Positions 33,396 through 41,850 of a stretch of DNA of 64,000 bases are shown piece by piece. A model generated the notes under the pieces. That model did no database searches. It was not told where the DNA came from and saw only the letters and a program-made list of their open reading frames with translations. Made by a program: the position numbers and the translations under genes. Within the stretch, counting starts at the first letter, position 1; the number at the start of each line of letters is the position of its first letter. This DNA comes from Lutimaribacter saemankumensis. GTDB lineage: Bacteria > Pseudomonadota > Alphaproteobacteria > Rhodobacterales > Rhodobacteraceae. The stretch lies in contig NZ_FNEB01000001.1 of NCBI RefSeq assembly GCF_900100005.1, forward strand, positions 1 through 64,000, given 5' to 3'.

Positions 33396-33550
33396 GTTTG
33401 CGTCCTCTTTGGCTGGTGGCGTCTTTGTAGGCGGCGGGCCCATCTTTCAGAGAGCCTAGCAGGAGTCTGCGAGCGGTAAAACGTGCCTTCTTCTTGTCCT
33501 TCCCGGTGTCGATGGAAGATAAGCAACCACCAAAGAAAGCGCGGAATACT

Positions 33551-35440
33551 TCAGATGCCGGCTTCCAACCCCGCCGTGTCTTTCCATTCGCTTTCGTCGA
33601 TCCCGAAGCGGCGTATCCGTGAATATAGCGTGGTCGGCCTGATCCCCAAAAGATCGGCTGCGCCGCCCGGGCCGGACACCTTGCCCCCGGTTTCGCGCAG
33701 ACAGCTTATAAGGTTGTCGCGGATCATGGTTTCCATTTCGGCCTCTGATCGGATGGGCATTGCGGCCCGTCGCGCCCCCGGTTGCGCGGTGCCGAGTTCA
33801 AGAATGATCTTGCCGCCGCCCGACACGATCGCGGCACGTTCCACGACGTTGCGCAATTCGCGGACATTCCCTGGCCAGGGGTAGTCCATCATCTGCTGCA
33901 CTGCGCGCTCGGTGATGGTGGGGCGGGTAAGGTTCAGCCGACGGCAGGTGATATCAAGCAGATGCGACGCAAGCAGGGGAATGTCTTCGGTGCGCTCTCT
34001 CAGCGGCGCGCAGGCGATCGGAAAGACATTGAGAAAGAAAAGCAGATCCTCGCGCAGCTTGCCCGATTTGACCGTGCGTTCCGGGCTGTCGGTCATTGCC
34101 GCGATCACATGAAGGTCAAGCGCCTTGGCGCGTGTGTCGCCAAGTCGCGTAACGGTGCCGGTCTGAAGCGTCTGGAGCAGCCGTCCCTGCGTTTCGAGCG
34201 GTAGTTCCGACACGTCATCCAGAAAAAGCGTGCCGCCATGCGCCAGTTCCAGTTTGCCCGGCTTGTCGCGGGTCGATCCGGGATATGCTCCGCGCACCTG
34301 TCCGAACAGTTCGGCTTCCACTTCCTCGGCCGAAACGGCGCCGCATTTGAACGTGATCATGGCCCTGCGCGATCGCGGGCTGGCCTTGTGAATGGCATTG
34401 GCAACCAGCGCTTTTCCGGTACCGGTTTCGCCGGTGACAAGAACGGTTGCGTCGGTCGGCGCCACAAGGTCGATCCGGCTGCGGATCTGCTTGATCGCGG
34501 CGGATGTGCCGACAATGTCGTGGTGTGCCCGCTCGGATGTGATGGCCTCTTGCAGATAGGCGTTCTCTTGTTCGAGCTGGTCGCGGAGCGAGGCCACCTC
34601 CTGCAGCGCCTCGTGCAGTTTTCGTTCGTTTTCCTTTCGTTCGGAAATGTCGCGGAAAATCACCACGGCGCCGACCAGCACCTGCTGATCGTAGATCGGG
34701 GTCGAGACATATTCGACGCGGATGGGCTTGCCGTCCTTGCGCCAAAACACCTCGTCGTCGATGCGGTTGATCTTTTCGAACCTGAACGACTGGTAAATCT
34801 TGCATTCGTGGGCCGGGTAGATGTCGCCGTTCAGGTGATGGTGGTGAATGAGCCCGTGAATGTTTCGGCCCAGAAGGTCTTCGGCCGTCCATCCCAGCAT
34901 CTCGCGGGCCGCGCGATTGACGAAGGTCGTTTTTCCCTCGGCGTTGACGCCATAAATTCCTTCGCCAGCCGCGTTCAGGATCAGCTGGTTTTCGCGCTCA
35001 AGCTCGGCAAAGAAGCGTTCAGCGCGTTTCCACTCCGTCAGGCCGCTGCGATACATCTGCGCGGTTTCAACAAGCGCCGTGCGCTTTTCGAAATCGTCCA
35101 GGTCCGTCAGCAGCAGCAATACCCGCGCCGGTGGGTCCGGCAGCGGCCGGGCGCGAATTTCGCAACGAAGCTCTCGCTTGTCGGTCGAAAACAGAGCCAC
35201 ATCGCGTGTCCAGCTTTCGCCGCGATGATCGACCTCTTCCATGAACACGATGAAGCGCGGCAATGACGTGCCTGCGAAATCCGAAAACCGCACAGGCGCC
35301 GGCGTATCGGGCGCACCCGACAAGAGAGCGGCCGCCCCGCAGTTCCAGGCAACGACCTGATCGGTTGCTGTGTCAAGAACAAGGGCAGGCTCGGGCAATG
35401 CCGCGAGAAAGGAATCAATCTGTTCGATCGTCTGTGGCAT
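33551..35440 (-). CDS. PAS-AAA+-Fis regulator (NtrC-like) with degenerate GAFTGA
   Basis: The 629-residue protein has a PAS-like domain (about 10-120), a second PAS/PAC domain (about 145-270), a coiled coil, an AAA+ domain (about 315-540) and a Fis-type helix-turn-helix (GPGGAADLLGIRPTTLYSRI near 600). Walker A GETGTGKALVANAIH is intact. The sigma-54 contact loop GAFTGA reads GAYPGS, and Walker B LDE reads LDD (GGTLFLDDVSELP). Either it activates sigma-54 poorly or it works with another sigma factor or as a repressor. It is divergent from the cyanate operon and very likely controls it in response to a small PAS ligand. Confidence 0.85.
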   Translation of the reverse strand: MPQTIEQIDSFLAALPEPALVLDTATDQVVAWNCGAAALLSGAPDTPAPVRFSDFAGTSLPRFIVFMEEVDHRGESWTRDVALFSTDKRELRCEIRARPLPDPPARVLLLLTDLDDFEKRTALVETAQMYRSGLTEWKRAERFFAELERENQLILNAAGEGIYGVNAEGKTTFVNRAAREMLGWTAEDLLGRNIHGLIHHHHLNGDIYPAHECKIYQSFRFEKINRIDDEVFWRKDGKPIRVEYVSTPIYDQQVLVGAVVIFRDISERKENERKLHEALQEVASLRDQLEQENAYLQEAITSERAHHDIVGTSAAIKQIRSRIDLVAPTDATVLVTGETGTGKALVANAIHKASPRSRRAMITFKCGAVSAEEVEAELFGQVRGAYPGSTRDKPGKLELAHGGTLFLDDVSELPLETQGRLLQTLQTGTVTRLGDTRAKALDLHVIAAMTDSPERTVKSGKLREDLLFFLNVFPIACAPLRERTEDIPLLASHLLDITCRRLNLTRPTITERAVQQMMDYPWPGNVRELRNVVERAAIVSGGGKIILELGTAQPGARRAAMPIRSEAEMETMIRDNLISCLRETGGKVSGPGGAADLLGIRPTTLYSRIRRFGIDESEWKDTAGLEAGI

Positions 35441-35476
35441 GAAGGCAAGCTTAGAAAGGTTTCCGACCAGGCCCTA

Positions 35477-35505
35477 ACGAAATTTCGTAAATCACGAAAA
35501 ATCGT
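35477..35505. promoter_or_regulatory. two tandem dyads upstream of the cyanate operon
   Basis: ACGAAATTTCGT (35477-35488) is a perfect 12-base palindrome. ACGAAAAATCGT (35494-35505) repeats the same ACGA/TCGT arms 17 bases further on. They lie about 140-165 bases before the operon start and about 40 bases before the regulator gene, where an NtrC-like protein would bind to control both directions. Confidence 0.6.
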
Positions 35506-35604
35506 AAAATTTTTACTTTCAAATCATAGCGTAATAATCTGATTTATAAATATTTTTTAAAGCTGCCTAAAATTTGGTCGCCACTTTCCAGGCAGGCGTT
35601 TCCT

Positions 35605-35620
35605 TGGAACGATGAGGGCA
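35605..35620 (+). promoter_or_regulatory. weak -24/-12-like element before the cyanate operon
   Basis: TGGAACGATGAGGGCA keeps the GG and GC pairs of a sigma-54 promoter with exactly ten bases between, but the usual TT before GC is GG. It would start transcription only about 12 bases before the first ATG. The call is tentative. Confidence 0.25.
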
Positions 35621-35642
35621 AGAAACCTCGAAAGGAAAGCCG

Positions 35643-37031
35643 ATGACGATCAAAACCCTGGGAAATCCGTTCTCTGAAAAAACCGATCTGCGCCACGGGG
35701 CGGATTGTGGTTGTGATAGCTGCCTTGCCGGTCACGGTCATGACAAGAACCACGCAGAGCCGGCAGAGATGTCGTCCGAGCAGATGCTGGAACGCGCAGT
35801 CGAAAGTGCGGTGGTGCGCTCCATGTTCGGTCAGAACGATGTCAGCCGCCGTTCTTTCATGGGGATGCTTGGGGGGACGACCTTTGCCGCTGCTCTTGCG
35901 TCGGTCTTTCCGCTGGACAAGGCCAAAGCCGCCATACTCGACGAGCTTGGCCCGCCCGAGAAAACCGACCTGAACATCGGGTTTGTACCGATCACCTGCG
36001 CAACGCCGATCATCATGGCGCAGCCGATGGGCTTTTACGAACGCTACGGCTTGAACGCCCAGGTCATCAAGACAGCCGGATGGGCCGTGGCGCGCGACAA
36101 ATCGCTGTCGGGTGAATACGACGCCAGCCACATGCTGACGCCCATGCCGCTGGCGATGACGCTTGGCGCGGGTTCTGTCGCGACGCCCTACATCATGCCG
36201 GCAGTCGAAAACATCAACGGACAGGCGATCGTTCTGTCGAACGAGCATCTCGACAAGCGCGACCCGGCACAGTGGAAGGGCTTTACCTTCGGCGTGCCGT
36301 TCGAATACTCGATGCACAACTTCCTGCTGCGCTATTATGTTGCGGAATATGGCCTCGACCCCGACGTAGACATCCAGATCCGCGTGGTTCCGCCGCCCGA
36401 GATGGTCGCCAACCTGCGCGCCGGGAACCTTGACGGCTATCTTTCGCCCGACCCGTTCAATCAGCGTGCTGTCTGGGAAGGCATCGGGTTTATCCACACA
36501 TTGACGAAGGACATCTGGGAAGGGCACCCCTGCTGTGCATTCGCCGCGCCGCTGTCCTTTGCCGAAGAGCTGCCCAACACTTATGGCGCGCTTTTGAAAT
36601 CGATCATCGACGCCACGCAATACGCGTCGAACCCCGACAATCGCAAGGAAATCTCCGAAGCGATTGCGCCGACCAACTACCTCAACCAGCCCGTGCCCGT
36701 GATCGAGCAGGTTCTGACGGGCACCTATGCCGACGGTCTGGGTAACGTGCAGCGCGTGCCCGACCGGATCGATTTCGATCCGTTCCCCTGGCATTCGATG
36801 GGGGTCTGGATCCTGACCCAGATGAAGCGTTGGGGCTATATCGAAGGCGACGTCGATTACAAGGCAGTGGCCGAGCAGGTCTATCTTGCCGCCGATGCCA
36901 AGAAGGTCATGAACGATCTTGGCTATGACGCGCCGGATGTCACCTACAAGTCGCACACGATCATGGGCAAGACCTTCGATCCGGCCGACCCCGAGGGATA
37001 TGTCTCCAGCTTTGCAATCGGCCGGGGTTGA
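35643..37031 (+). CDS. cyanate-type ABC transporter binding protein (CmpA/NrtA family)
   Basis: The 462-residue protein has an unusual N-terminus with CGCDSC and His-rich residues, a twin-arginine-type leader (SRRSFMGMLGG near residue 70), and a nitrate/bicarbonate/cyanate-type receptor domain: LNIGFVPITCATPIIMAQPMG, GEYDASHMLTPMPLAMT, NGQAIVLSNEHLDKRD and VPPPEMVANLRAGNLDGYLSPDPFNQRA. With permease, ATPase and cyanase downstream it is most likely the cyanate receptor, although nitrate or bicarbonate receptors share this fold. AAAGGAAAGCC precedes ATG. Confidence 0.85.
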   Translation: MTIKTLGNPFSEKTDLRHGADCGCDSCLAGHGHDKNHAEPAEMSSEQMLERAVESAVVRSMFGQNDVSRRSFMGMLGGTTFAAALASVFPLDKAKAAILDELGPPEKTDLNIGFVPITCATPIIMAQPMGFYERYGLNAQVIKTAGWAVARDKSLSGEYDASHMLTPMPLAMTLGAGSVATPYIMPAVENINGQAIVLSNEHLDKRDPAQWKGFTFGVPFEYSMHNFLLRYYVAEYGLDPDVDIQIRVVPPPEMVANLRAGNLDGYLSPDPFNQRAVWEGIGFIHTLTKDIWEGHPCCAFAAPLSFAEELPNTYGALLKSIIDATQYASNPDNRKEISEAIAPTNYLNQPVPVIEQVLTGTYADGLGNVQRVPDRIDFDPFPWHSMGVWILTQMKRWGYIEGDVDYKAVAEQVYLAADAKKVMNDLGYDAPDVTYKSHTIMGKTFDPADPEGYVSSFAIGRG

Positions 37032-37034
37032 CCG

Positions 37035-37871
37035 ATGTTCGACAATCTTACAGTCAACCAACGTGCTGCGCTTTTATCCGTGGCGATGCTGGTGGTGGGC
37101 CTCCTGATATGGGAGGCCGCCATCCCCGCCCAGAAGGCGGCTGGAGAGCTCACCGAATACGAGCGCCTCACAGGTGGGGGCGCGCCCAAGGCCGGCGTTC
37201 CGCCGCCCAGTGACGTCTTGACCAAGGCCTGGGAGCAACTGTCGAACCCGTTCTATGACGCCGGTCCGAATGACAAGGGGATCGGCATCCAGATCGGATA
37301 TTCGATCTACCGGGTTCTTACGGGGTATTTCATGGCCGCCTTGGTTGCCATCCCCCTGGGGTTCCTGATCGGGATGAGCCAGGTCGCCTACAAGGCGTTC
37401 AATCCGTTCATCCAGGTTCTGCGGCCGATTTCCCCGCTTGCTTGGATGCCGCTTGCGCTGTTCGTGATCCAGGACAGCGAGGCTTCGGCGATTTTCGTCA
37501 TCTTCATCTGTTCCATCTGGCCGATGCTGATCAACACCGCATTCGGGGTCGCAGGCGTCCGGCAGGACTGGGTTAATGTGGCGCGCACTCATGAACTGGG
37601 GGCATTCCGCACCGCCTTTACCGTCATTTTGCCGGCCGCCGCGCCGACGATCATCACCGGTATGCGGATTTCGATCGGGATCGCCTGGCTGGTGATCGTG
37701 GCGGCCGAGATGCTCGTCGGGGGAACCGGGATCGGATACTACGTCTGGAACGAGTGGAACAACCTCGACCTGACATCGGTGATCTTCTCCATCCTCATGA
37801 TTGGTGTGGTGGGCATGCTGCTGGACTCGGCCTTCGGGTTCCTGCAGCGCGCCGTCGCCTACGCGGAATAA
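37035..37871 (+). CDS. cyanate-type ABC transporter permease (NrtB/SsuC family)
   Basis: A 278-residue inner-membrane protein with about six helices. The core GYFMAALVAIPLGFLIGMS, LRPISPLAWMPLALFVI and the EAA-like ATPase contact DWVNVARTHELGAF..ILPAAAPTIITGMRISIG are characteristic of nitrate/taurine/cyanate permeases. It starts three bases after the receptor stop. Confidence 0.9.
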   Translation: MFDNLTVNQRAALLSVAMLVVGLLIWEAAIPAQKAAGELTEYERLTGGGAPKAGVPPPSDVLTKAWEQLSNPFYDAGPNDKGIGIQIGYSIYRVLTGYFMAALVAIPLGFLIGMSQVAYKAFNPFIQVLRPISPLAWMPLALFVIQDSEASAIFVIFICSIWPMLINTAFGVAGVRQDWVNVARTHELGAFRTAFTVILPAAAPTIITGMRISIGIAWLVIVAAEMLVGGTGIGYYVWNEWNNLDLTSVIFSILMIGVVGMLLDSAFGFLQRAVAYAE

Positions 37872-37883
37872 GGGAGTAGCGTC

Positions 37884-38792
37884 ATGTCCAAACCGTTTCT
37901 CAGCATCGAAAGACTGACCCAGAAATTCCCCGACGGGCAGGGGGGCACCCTGACCGTTTTCGAAAACGCGACCTTCGGCATCGAGAAAGGAGAGTTCGTC
38001 TGCATCCTCGGCCATTCCGGCTGCGGCAAGTCGACGATCATGAACATCCTCGCCGGCCTTGCGGAACCGACATCGGGCGTGGTCAAGATGGACGGCTACG
38101 AGGTTTCGGGCCCGTCGCTGGACCGGGGCGTCGTGTTCCAGAACTACTCGCTCCTGCCCTGGCTGTCTGCGTTGAAGAACGTGACTTTCGGCGTGAAGGC
38201 GCGTGAACCCGGCTGGTCCAAGGCCAAGGTCGAGGAACACGCGCGGCAGTATCTGGCCATGGTCGGTCTCGAGGGCGATGTCGTCTATCGCAAGCCAAGC
38301 CAGCTTTCAGGGGGTATGCGCCAGCGCGTTTCGATCGCCCGTGCGTTTGCCAATCACCCCAAGCTTTTGCTGCTCGACGAACCGTTCGGGGCGCTGGACG
38401 CGTTGACGCGCGGCACCATCCAGGACGAGCTTCTGAAAATCTGGAGCGGAACCGGCCAGACGGTGTTCATGATCACCCACGACATCGACGAGGCCATTCT
38501 GCTCGCGGATCGGATCCTGCTGATGACGAATGGCCCCTTCGCCCGCGTGGCCGAGTCGGTCGAGATCACCATTCCCCGCCCGCGCAGCCGAACCGAGATC
38601 GTGGAACATCCCAATTACTATGCGATCCGCAACCACCTGGTGCAGTTCCTTGGGCAGCGTTCCAAAGAGCTTGCCGGCCAGAAATCCGACAGCACCGAAC
38701 TGCGCCCGGACACCGTCAGGATCGACCATACCGACGCCGAAGCGGTCGAGAACCCGGAAACCAGCCCGCGGCTGCGCGCTGTCAACGAATGA
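37884..38792 (+). CDS. cyanate-type ABC transporter ATPase (NrtD/SsuB family)
   Basis: A 302-residue ATPase with Walker A LGHSGCGKSTIMNIL, Q-loop VFQNYSLLPWLS, signature LSGGMRQRVSIARAF, Walker B LLLLDEPFGALDALTR and switch His ITHDIDEAILLADRILLMT. A polar extension of about 50 residues follows the usual end; nitrate/cyanate ATPases often have such tails. Third gene of the cyanate operon. Confidence 0.92.
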   Translation: MSKPFLSIERLTQKFPDGQGGTLTVFENATFGIEKGEFVCILGHSGCGKSTIMNILAGLAEPTSGVVKMDGYEVSGPSLDRGVVFQNYSLLPWLSALKNVTFGVKAREPGWSKAKVEEHARQYLAMVGLEGDVVYRKPSQLSGGMRQRVSIARAFANHPKLLLLDEPFGALDALTRGTIQDELLKIWSGTGQTVFMITHDIDEAILLADRILLMTNGPFARVAESVEITIPRPRSRTEIVEHPNYYAIRNHLVQFLGQRSKELAGQKSDSTELRPDTVRIDHTDAEAVENPETSPRLRAVNE

Positions 38793-38868
38793 TGGCGCGC
38801 AGCCAAAGCGGTGCGTGACACACACCAACGCCGGCGATTACGGCCAAGACCCGAAAAGGAGAAGCACA

Positions 38869-39339
38869 ATGAAAGACAACTTCGAGGTTCCATCGATGAT
38901 GACCAAGGACGACGTGACGATGATGATACTCTCGGCCAAGAAACAGGCCGGGCTGACATGGGAAGAAATCGCCGAGCGCATCGGCATGTCGCCGGTCTGG
39001 ACCCACTCGGCATGCATGGGCATGAACGGCTTTCCCAAGGACAAGGCGGAGGCGCTGGTTTCCGTGATGGGGCTGCCCCAGGAAGCGGTGAGCGTTCTCG
39101 AAGAGCCGCCCACCAAGGTGTGGGAACAAAGCGTGCCGACCGATCCCTGCATCTATCGCCTGTACGAGATCGTGGGCGTCTACGGGCCGACCATCAAGGC
39201 CCTGATCGAAGAGAAATTCGGCACGGGCATCATGTCGGCGATCGATTTCGACATGCAGGTTGTGCGCGTCCCGCACCCCAAGGGCGACCGGGTTAAAATC
39301 GAAATGTCGGGCAAATACCTGGCCTATAACTCCTGGTGA
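38869..39339 (+). CDS. cynS: cyanate hydratase (cyanase)
   Basis: The 156-residue protein has exactly the length of E. coli CynS. An N-terminal helix-turn-helix-like domain (LTWEEIAERIGMSPVWTHSA) is followed by the catalytic domain PCIYRLYEIVGVYGPTIKALIEEKFGTGIMSAIDF, which holds the expected Arg, Glu and Ser active-site residues. The enzyme turns cyanate and bicarbonate into ammonia and carbon dioxide as a cytoplasmic decamer. It is last of the importer operon and gives the operon its function: cyanate detoxification and use as nitrogen source. No carbonic anhydrase gene is adjacent. AAAGGAGAAGC precedes the ATG; the longer upstream frame overlaps the ATPase gene. Confidence 0.97.
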   Translation: MKDNFEVPSMMTKDDVTMMILSAKKQAGLTWEEIAERIGMSPVWTHSACMGMNGFPKDKAEALVSVMGLPQEAVSVLEEPPTKVWEQSVPTDPCIYRLYEIVGVYGPTIKALIEEKFGTGIMSAIDFDMQVVRVPHPKGDRVKIEMSGKYLAYNSW

Positions 39340-39759
39340 GCGTGGCTTTGAGTAGGCACTGAAACAAGAGTGCGCAGGAACTGACCGAAATTGCAGGCTT
39401 TCGCATTCGCGGAAGCCTGTTTTCGCTTCCCGGGCGACCTGCGGTCAGGGCCGACACTGCTGCGGTGAAAAAGCATCGTATCTGACGTTCCCTCCGCCGC
39501 CACATTTCCGCCGCAAAATGCGGCCGTTCAGAATGCCAGAGCGAGGGATTTCCCCTCGATACACATCTAGATTGCAGGCTATTTCCACGTTGGAAAAGCG
39601 GAGCAATTGAACAAGTGTCTGTTCTGGCGTGATTTTTCGCTCATGACTTCAGCCTGGCCTTTGCAATTGCAGAAACAGTCCGTTTTGAGTTTTGCCCTTT
39701 CTGTGTGCCATATTTTTGCCGCAAACTGTAACGTGCGGAATTTTTTGAAAGCTGGCATT
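39340..39759. other. gap after cynS
   Basis: Apart from the terminator, no gene is supported in these 420 bases. The second half is AT-richer and probably holds the promoter for the small gene pair downstream; no clear -35/-10 pair was found. Confidence 0.5.
39394..39423 (+). terminator. rho-independent terminator of the cyanate operon
   Basis: CAGGCTTTCGC and GCGGAAGCCTG pair over 11 positions (one G-U) around a 4-base loop, followed directly by TTTT. It lies 55 bases after cynS. This is the clearest intrinsic terminator in the window. Confidence 0.85.
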
Positions 39760-39981
39760 ATGAAAACGGATTATATCGCTGTGGTCCGGACCAGATTTGA
39801 ACCGGAATCCTATTATCTCGCCTTGGCTCGAAAGCGGCGGCTTGCCGCGCTCGAGGCGATCAAACGGCGCAAGACCGATACTCTGGATGGTGGGCGCGCA
39901 TCTGAGGGGCGAACCAAGATGCGTCTCCAACCCGTGGTGAAACTTGGATCTTTGGAAAAACTGCCACGGACACACGCGTAA
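39760..39981 (+). CDS. small basic protein of unknown function
   Basis: A 73-residue frame, KTDYIAVVRTRFEPESYYLA at the start, rich in Arg and Lys, with no motif I recognise. Support for it being real: its stop overlaps the next start (TAATG), which suggests coupled translation. The frame is open further upstream (to 39607) but that part has a different, hydrophobic composition. The ribosome site is weak. Confidence 0.4.
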   Translation: MKTDYIAVVRTRFEPESYYLALARKRRLAALEAIKRRKTDTLDGGRASEGRTKMRLQPVVKLGSLEKLPRTHA

Positions 39982-40574
39982 TGCCACGAACGTTGTCGCA
40001 TTACTGCGCGCTGACCGACATCCAGCCGGATGACATCAACACCTACGAAAGGCCGCTGGCACAGAACCCCGAACTCGCCATGCAGGCGCTTGAGGCCGTT
40101 GCGTCATGGCAGCGTGTCGAACAATCCATGGTCCATCTCTATGCGTTCCTGTTGAAGGGAAACGACCACCGCGCCGCCGCGTCCTTCATGGCGCTCAAGG
40201 GGATCGACGCGCAAAGCTCTCTTCTCTTGGCGGCCGCGAAAGATGCCATTCCGGGTAAGCGGTTGCTCAACTTCATGAAGCTGTTGAATGTCACGCGGAA
40301 ATCCAAACTAAGGCGGGACCGGCTTGTCGATTGGTCTTGGGCCCATTCAGAGGCGCTGCCCGACGCATTGCTGCTTTGCAAGCCGACAATCGATGGCGTC
40401 GAAACCGAGAACTTCGACGACATTTACGTTTACCACGAAGACGATTTCCGACAGATCATCGCGGACAGTGCCCGTCTGGCCAAGCTTTTCAAAGAGTACA
40501 TTCGCATCGCCCTTGTCGAAGGGGATGCGTCAGAGGCAAACGAATGGTTGTTCTCGTGGCTGGACAGGGCCTGA
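39981..40574 (+). CDS. helical protein of unknown function
   Basis: A 197-residue, soluble, mostly helical protein without signal peptide or membrane helix. It has a hydrophobic core pattern such as NPELAMQALEAVASWQRVEQ and SARLAKLFKEYIRIALVEGD. I do not recognise a family. It is coupled to the small gene upstream by a one-base overlap and followed by a convergent DUF1330 gene. Confidence 0.6.
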   Translation: MPRTLSHYCALTDIQPDDINTYERPLAQNPELAMQALEAVASWQRVEQSMVHLYAFLLKGNDHRAAASFMALKGIDAQSSLLLAAAKDAIPGKRLLNFMKLLNVTRKSKLRRDRLVDWSWAHSEALPDALLLCKPTIDGVETENFDDIYVYHEDDFRQIIADSARLAKLFKEYIRIALVEGDASEANEWLFSWLDRA

Positions 40575-40622
40575 GTGCCCGTTGAACGGTGTTTCGCGAA
40601 ATCAGCGCCTTGGCGCCGCAGA

Positions 40623-40910
40623 TCAGAGCCCTTCGACAAGGATCAGGTCGGTGTCCGATATCTTTTCCCTCACAGACCGTGCCAGCGAATACGCCTCGGA
40701 CTCGTAGAACGCGCGCGCTGTATCGATGCTTTCGAATTCGATGACGATCGCGAGCCCCTCCGCGCCTCCTTCGCGATGATCGGGGGACGGGTTCCTGACC
40801 AGAACCTTTCCGTTATGCGCTTTGATCGCAGCGCCGGAAAGCTGCTTGAACTCTTCGAATGCGTCTTTGTCGTGAACGCGAATATGAGCGATAAGATAAC
40901 CTTTTGGCAT
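40623..40910 (-). CDS. DUF1330-family protein
   Basis: A 95-residue dimeric alpha-beta-barrel-type protein: KGYLIAHIRVHDKDAFEEFK, NGKVLVRNPSPDHREGG and LAIVIEFESIDTARAFYESE match the DUF1330 family. No enzymatic role is established; members resemble small stress-induced or monooxygenase-fold proteins. Confidence 0.85.
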   Translation of the reverse strand: MPKGYLIAHIRVHDKDAFEEFKQLSGAAIKAHNGKVLVRNPSPDHREGGAEGLAIVIEFESIDTARAFYESEAYSLARSVREKISDTDLILVEGL

Positions 40911-41048
40911 TTTCGTTGCTCCCGGATGTCAATTTGTTCAAGGTTCGGGGTCTTCCTCCCTTGCATTGCGCGCCCATAATGCACGAGAACCCCATTTCGC
41001 CAAACCGTGGCCAATCATGAGGGAACAACCGGGAAAGCAGCGACGCCG

Positions 41049-41825
41049 ATGAAGCTCGATATCCATGTCTCACTCGCCTATCTGCTCGGAGCGCAGAGAA
41101 CGGCGCTGCTTGCCTTGGAGGCAGCAAGGACAGATGGGCAGAACGTCCTCGAAGATCATCTTCATATCGCAGATGCCGAGGTTTCGTCCCTCGAAGGCGA
41201 ATGGGGCGTGGGGCGGCGAAGCTGGATAAGCCTTCGCGAAAAGACAATGCGCCTTAACTACCGCGCGACCGTCAGCGTAACGAGAAACCCGACATCCCTG
41301 TCTGGCCTTTCGCAGGCGGATGTGACCGAATTGTCATCCGAACTGGTCACGTTCCTGCGCCCATCGCGCTATTGCCAGTCCGATCTGCTGGAACGTTTCG
41401 CGGCTGATCACTTTGGCCATCTGACGGGTGGCGCAAAGATCGCTGCTATTCTTGAATGGATAGAGGCCGGCATGACCTATGACCCTTTCCATTCCACGGC
41501 TGAGACAACCGCGATGGAAACGTTTGCCGCGCAGAGAGGCGTATGCCGTGATTATGCGCACCTGCTGTGCGCATTGGCGCGCGCGTCCCATATTCCGGCG
41601 CGGTATGTTTCGGGCTATGGGCTGTCGGTCGACCCGCCGGATTTTCACGCCGTGGTTCAGGTGTGGCTGGAAAACGCGTGGCATATGGTCGATCCTACCG
41701 GGATGTGCCGCCCGGACGAGATCGCAATGATCGCCGTGGGCCGGGACGCAGCCGATGTTCCTTTCATGGAAACCCCGGATGAAGCCAGGTTTCTAGAACA
41801 GAATGTCCGGGTTACGGTCGGATAG
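41049..41825 (+). CDS. transglutaminase-like cysteine protease-fold protein
   Basis: The 258-residue protein has an N-terminal beta-rich domain and a transglutaminase core with a full catalytic triad: Cys in AQRGVCRDYAHLLCALARA, His in PDFHAVVQVWLENAW and Asp in HMVDPTG. Bacterial proteins of this type are probably peptidases rather than cross-linking enzymes. No alpha-E or circularly permuted ATP-grasp partner, a frequent companion, is next to it; a BKACE gene follows after 25 bases. ATG 41049 is chosen because the conserved N-terminus starts there. Confidence 0.85.
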   Translation: MKLDIHVSLAYLLGAQRTALLALEAARTDGQNVLEDHLHIADAEVSSLEGEWGVGRRSWISLREKTMRLNYRATVSVTRNPTSLSGLSQADVTELSSELVTFLRPSRYCQSDLLERFAADHFGHLTGGAKIAAILEWIEAGMTYDPFHSTAETTAMETFAAQRGVCRDYAHLLCALARASHIPARYVSGYGLSVDPPDFHAVVQVWLENAWHMVDPTGMCRPDEIAMIAVGRDAADVPFMETPDEARFLEQNVRVTVG

Positions 41826-41850
41826 AATACCGTGCAGGGGGGATTTGGAT

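Noticed and set aside
35544-37061. 505-residue minus-strand frame opposite the cyanate receptor
   Set aside because: No recognisable domain; the plus strand encodes a clear receptor with leader and ribosome site.
38530-38868. N-terminal extension of cyanase
   Set aside because: It lies inside the ATPase gene in another frame; the 156-residue form from ATG 38869 matches CynS length exactly.
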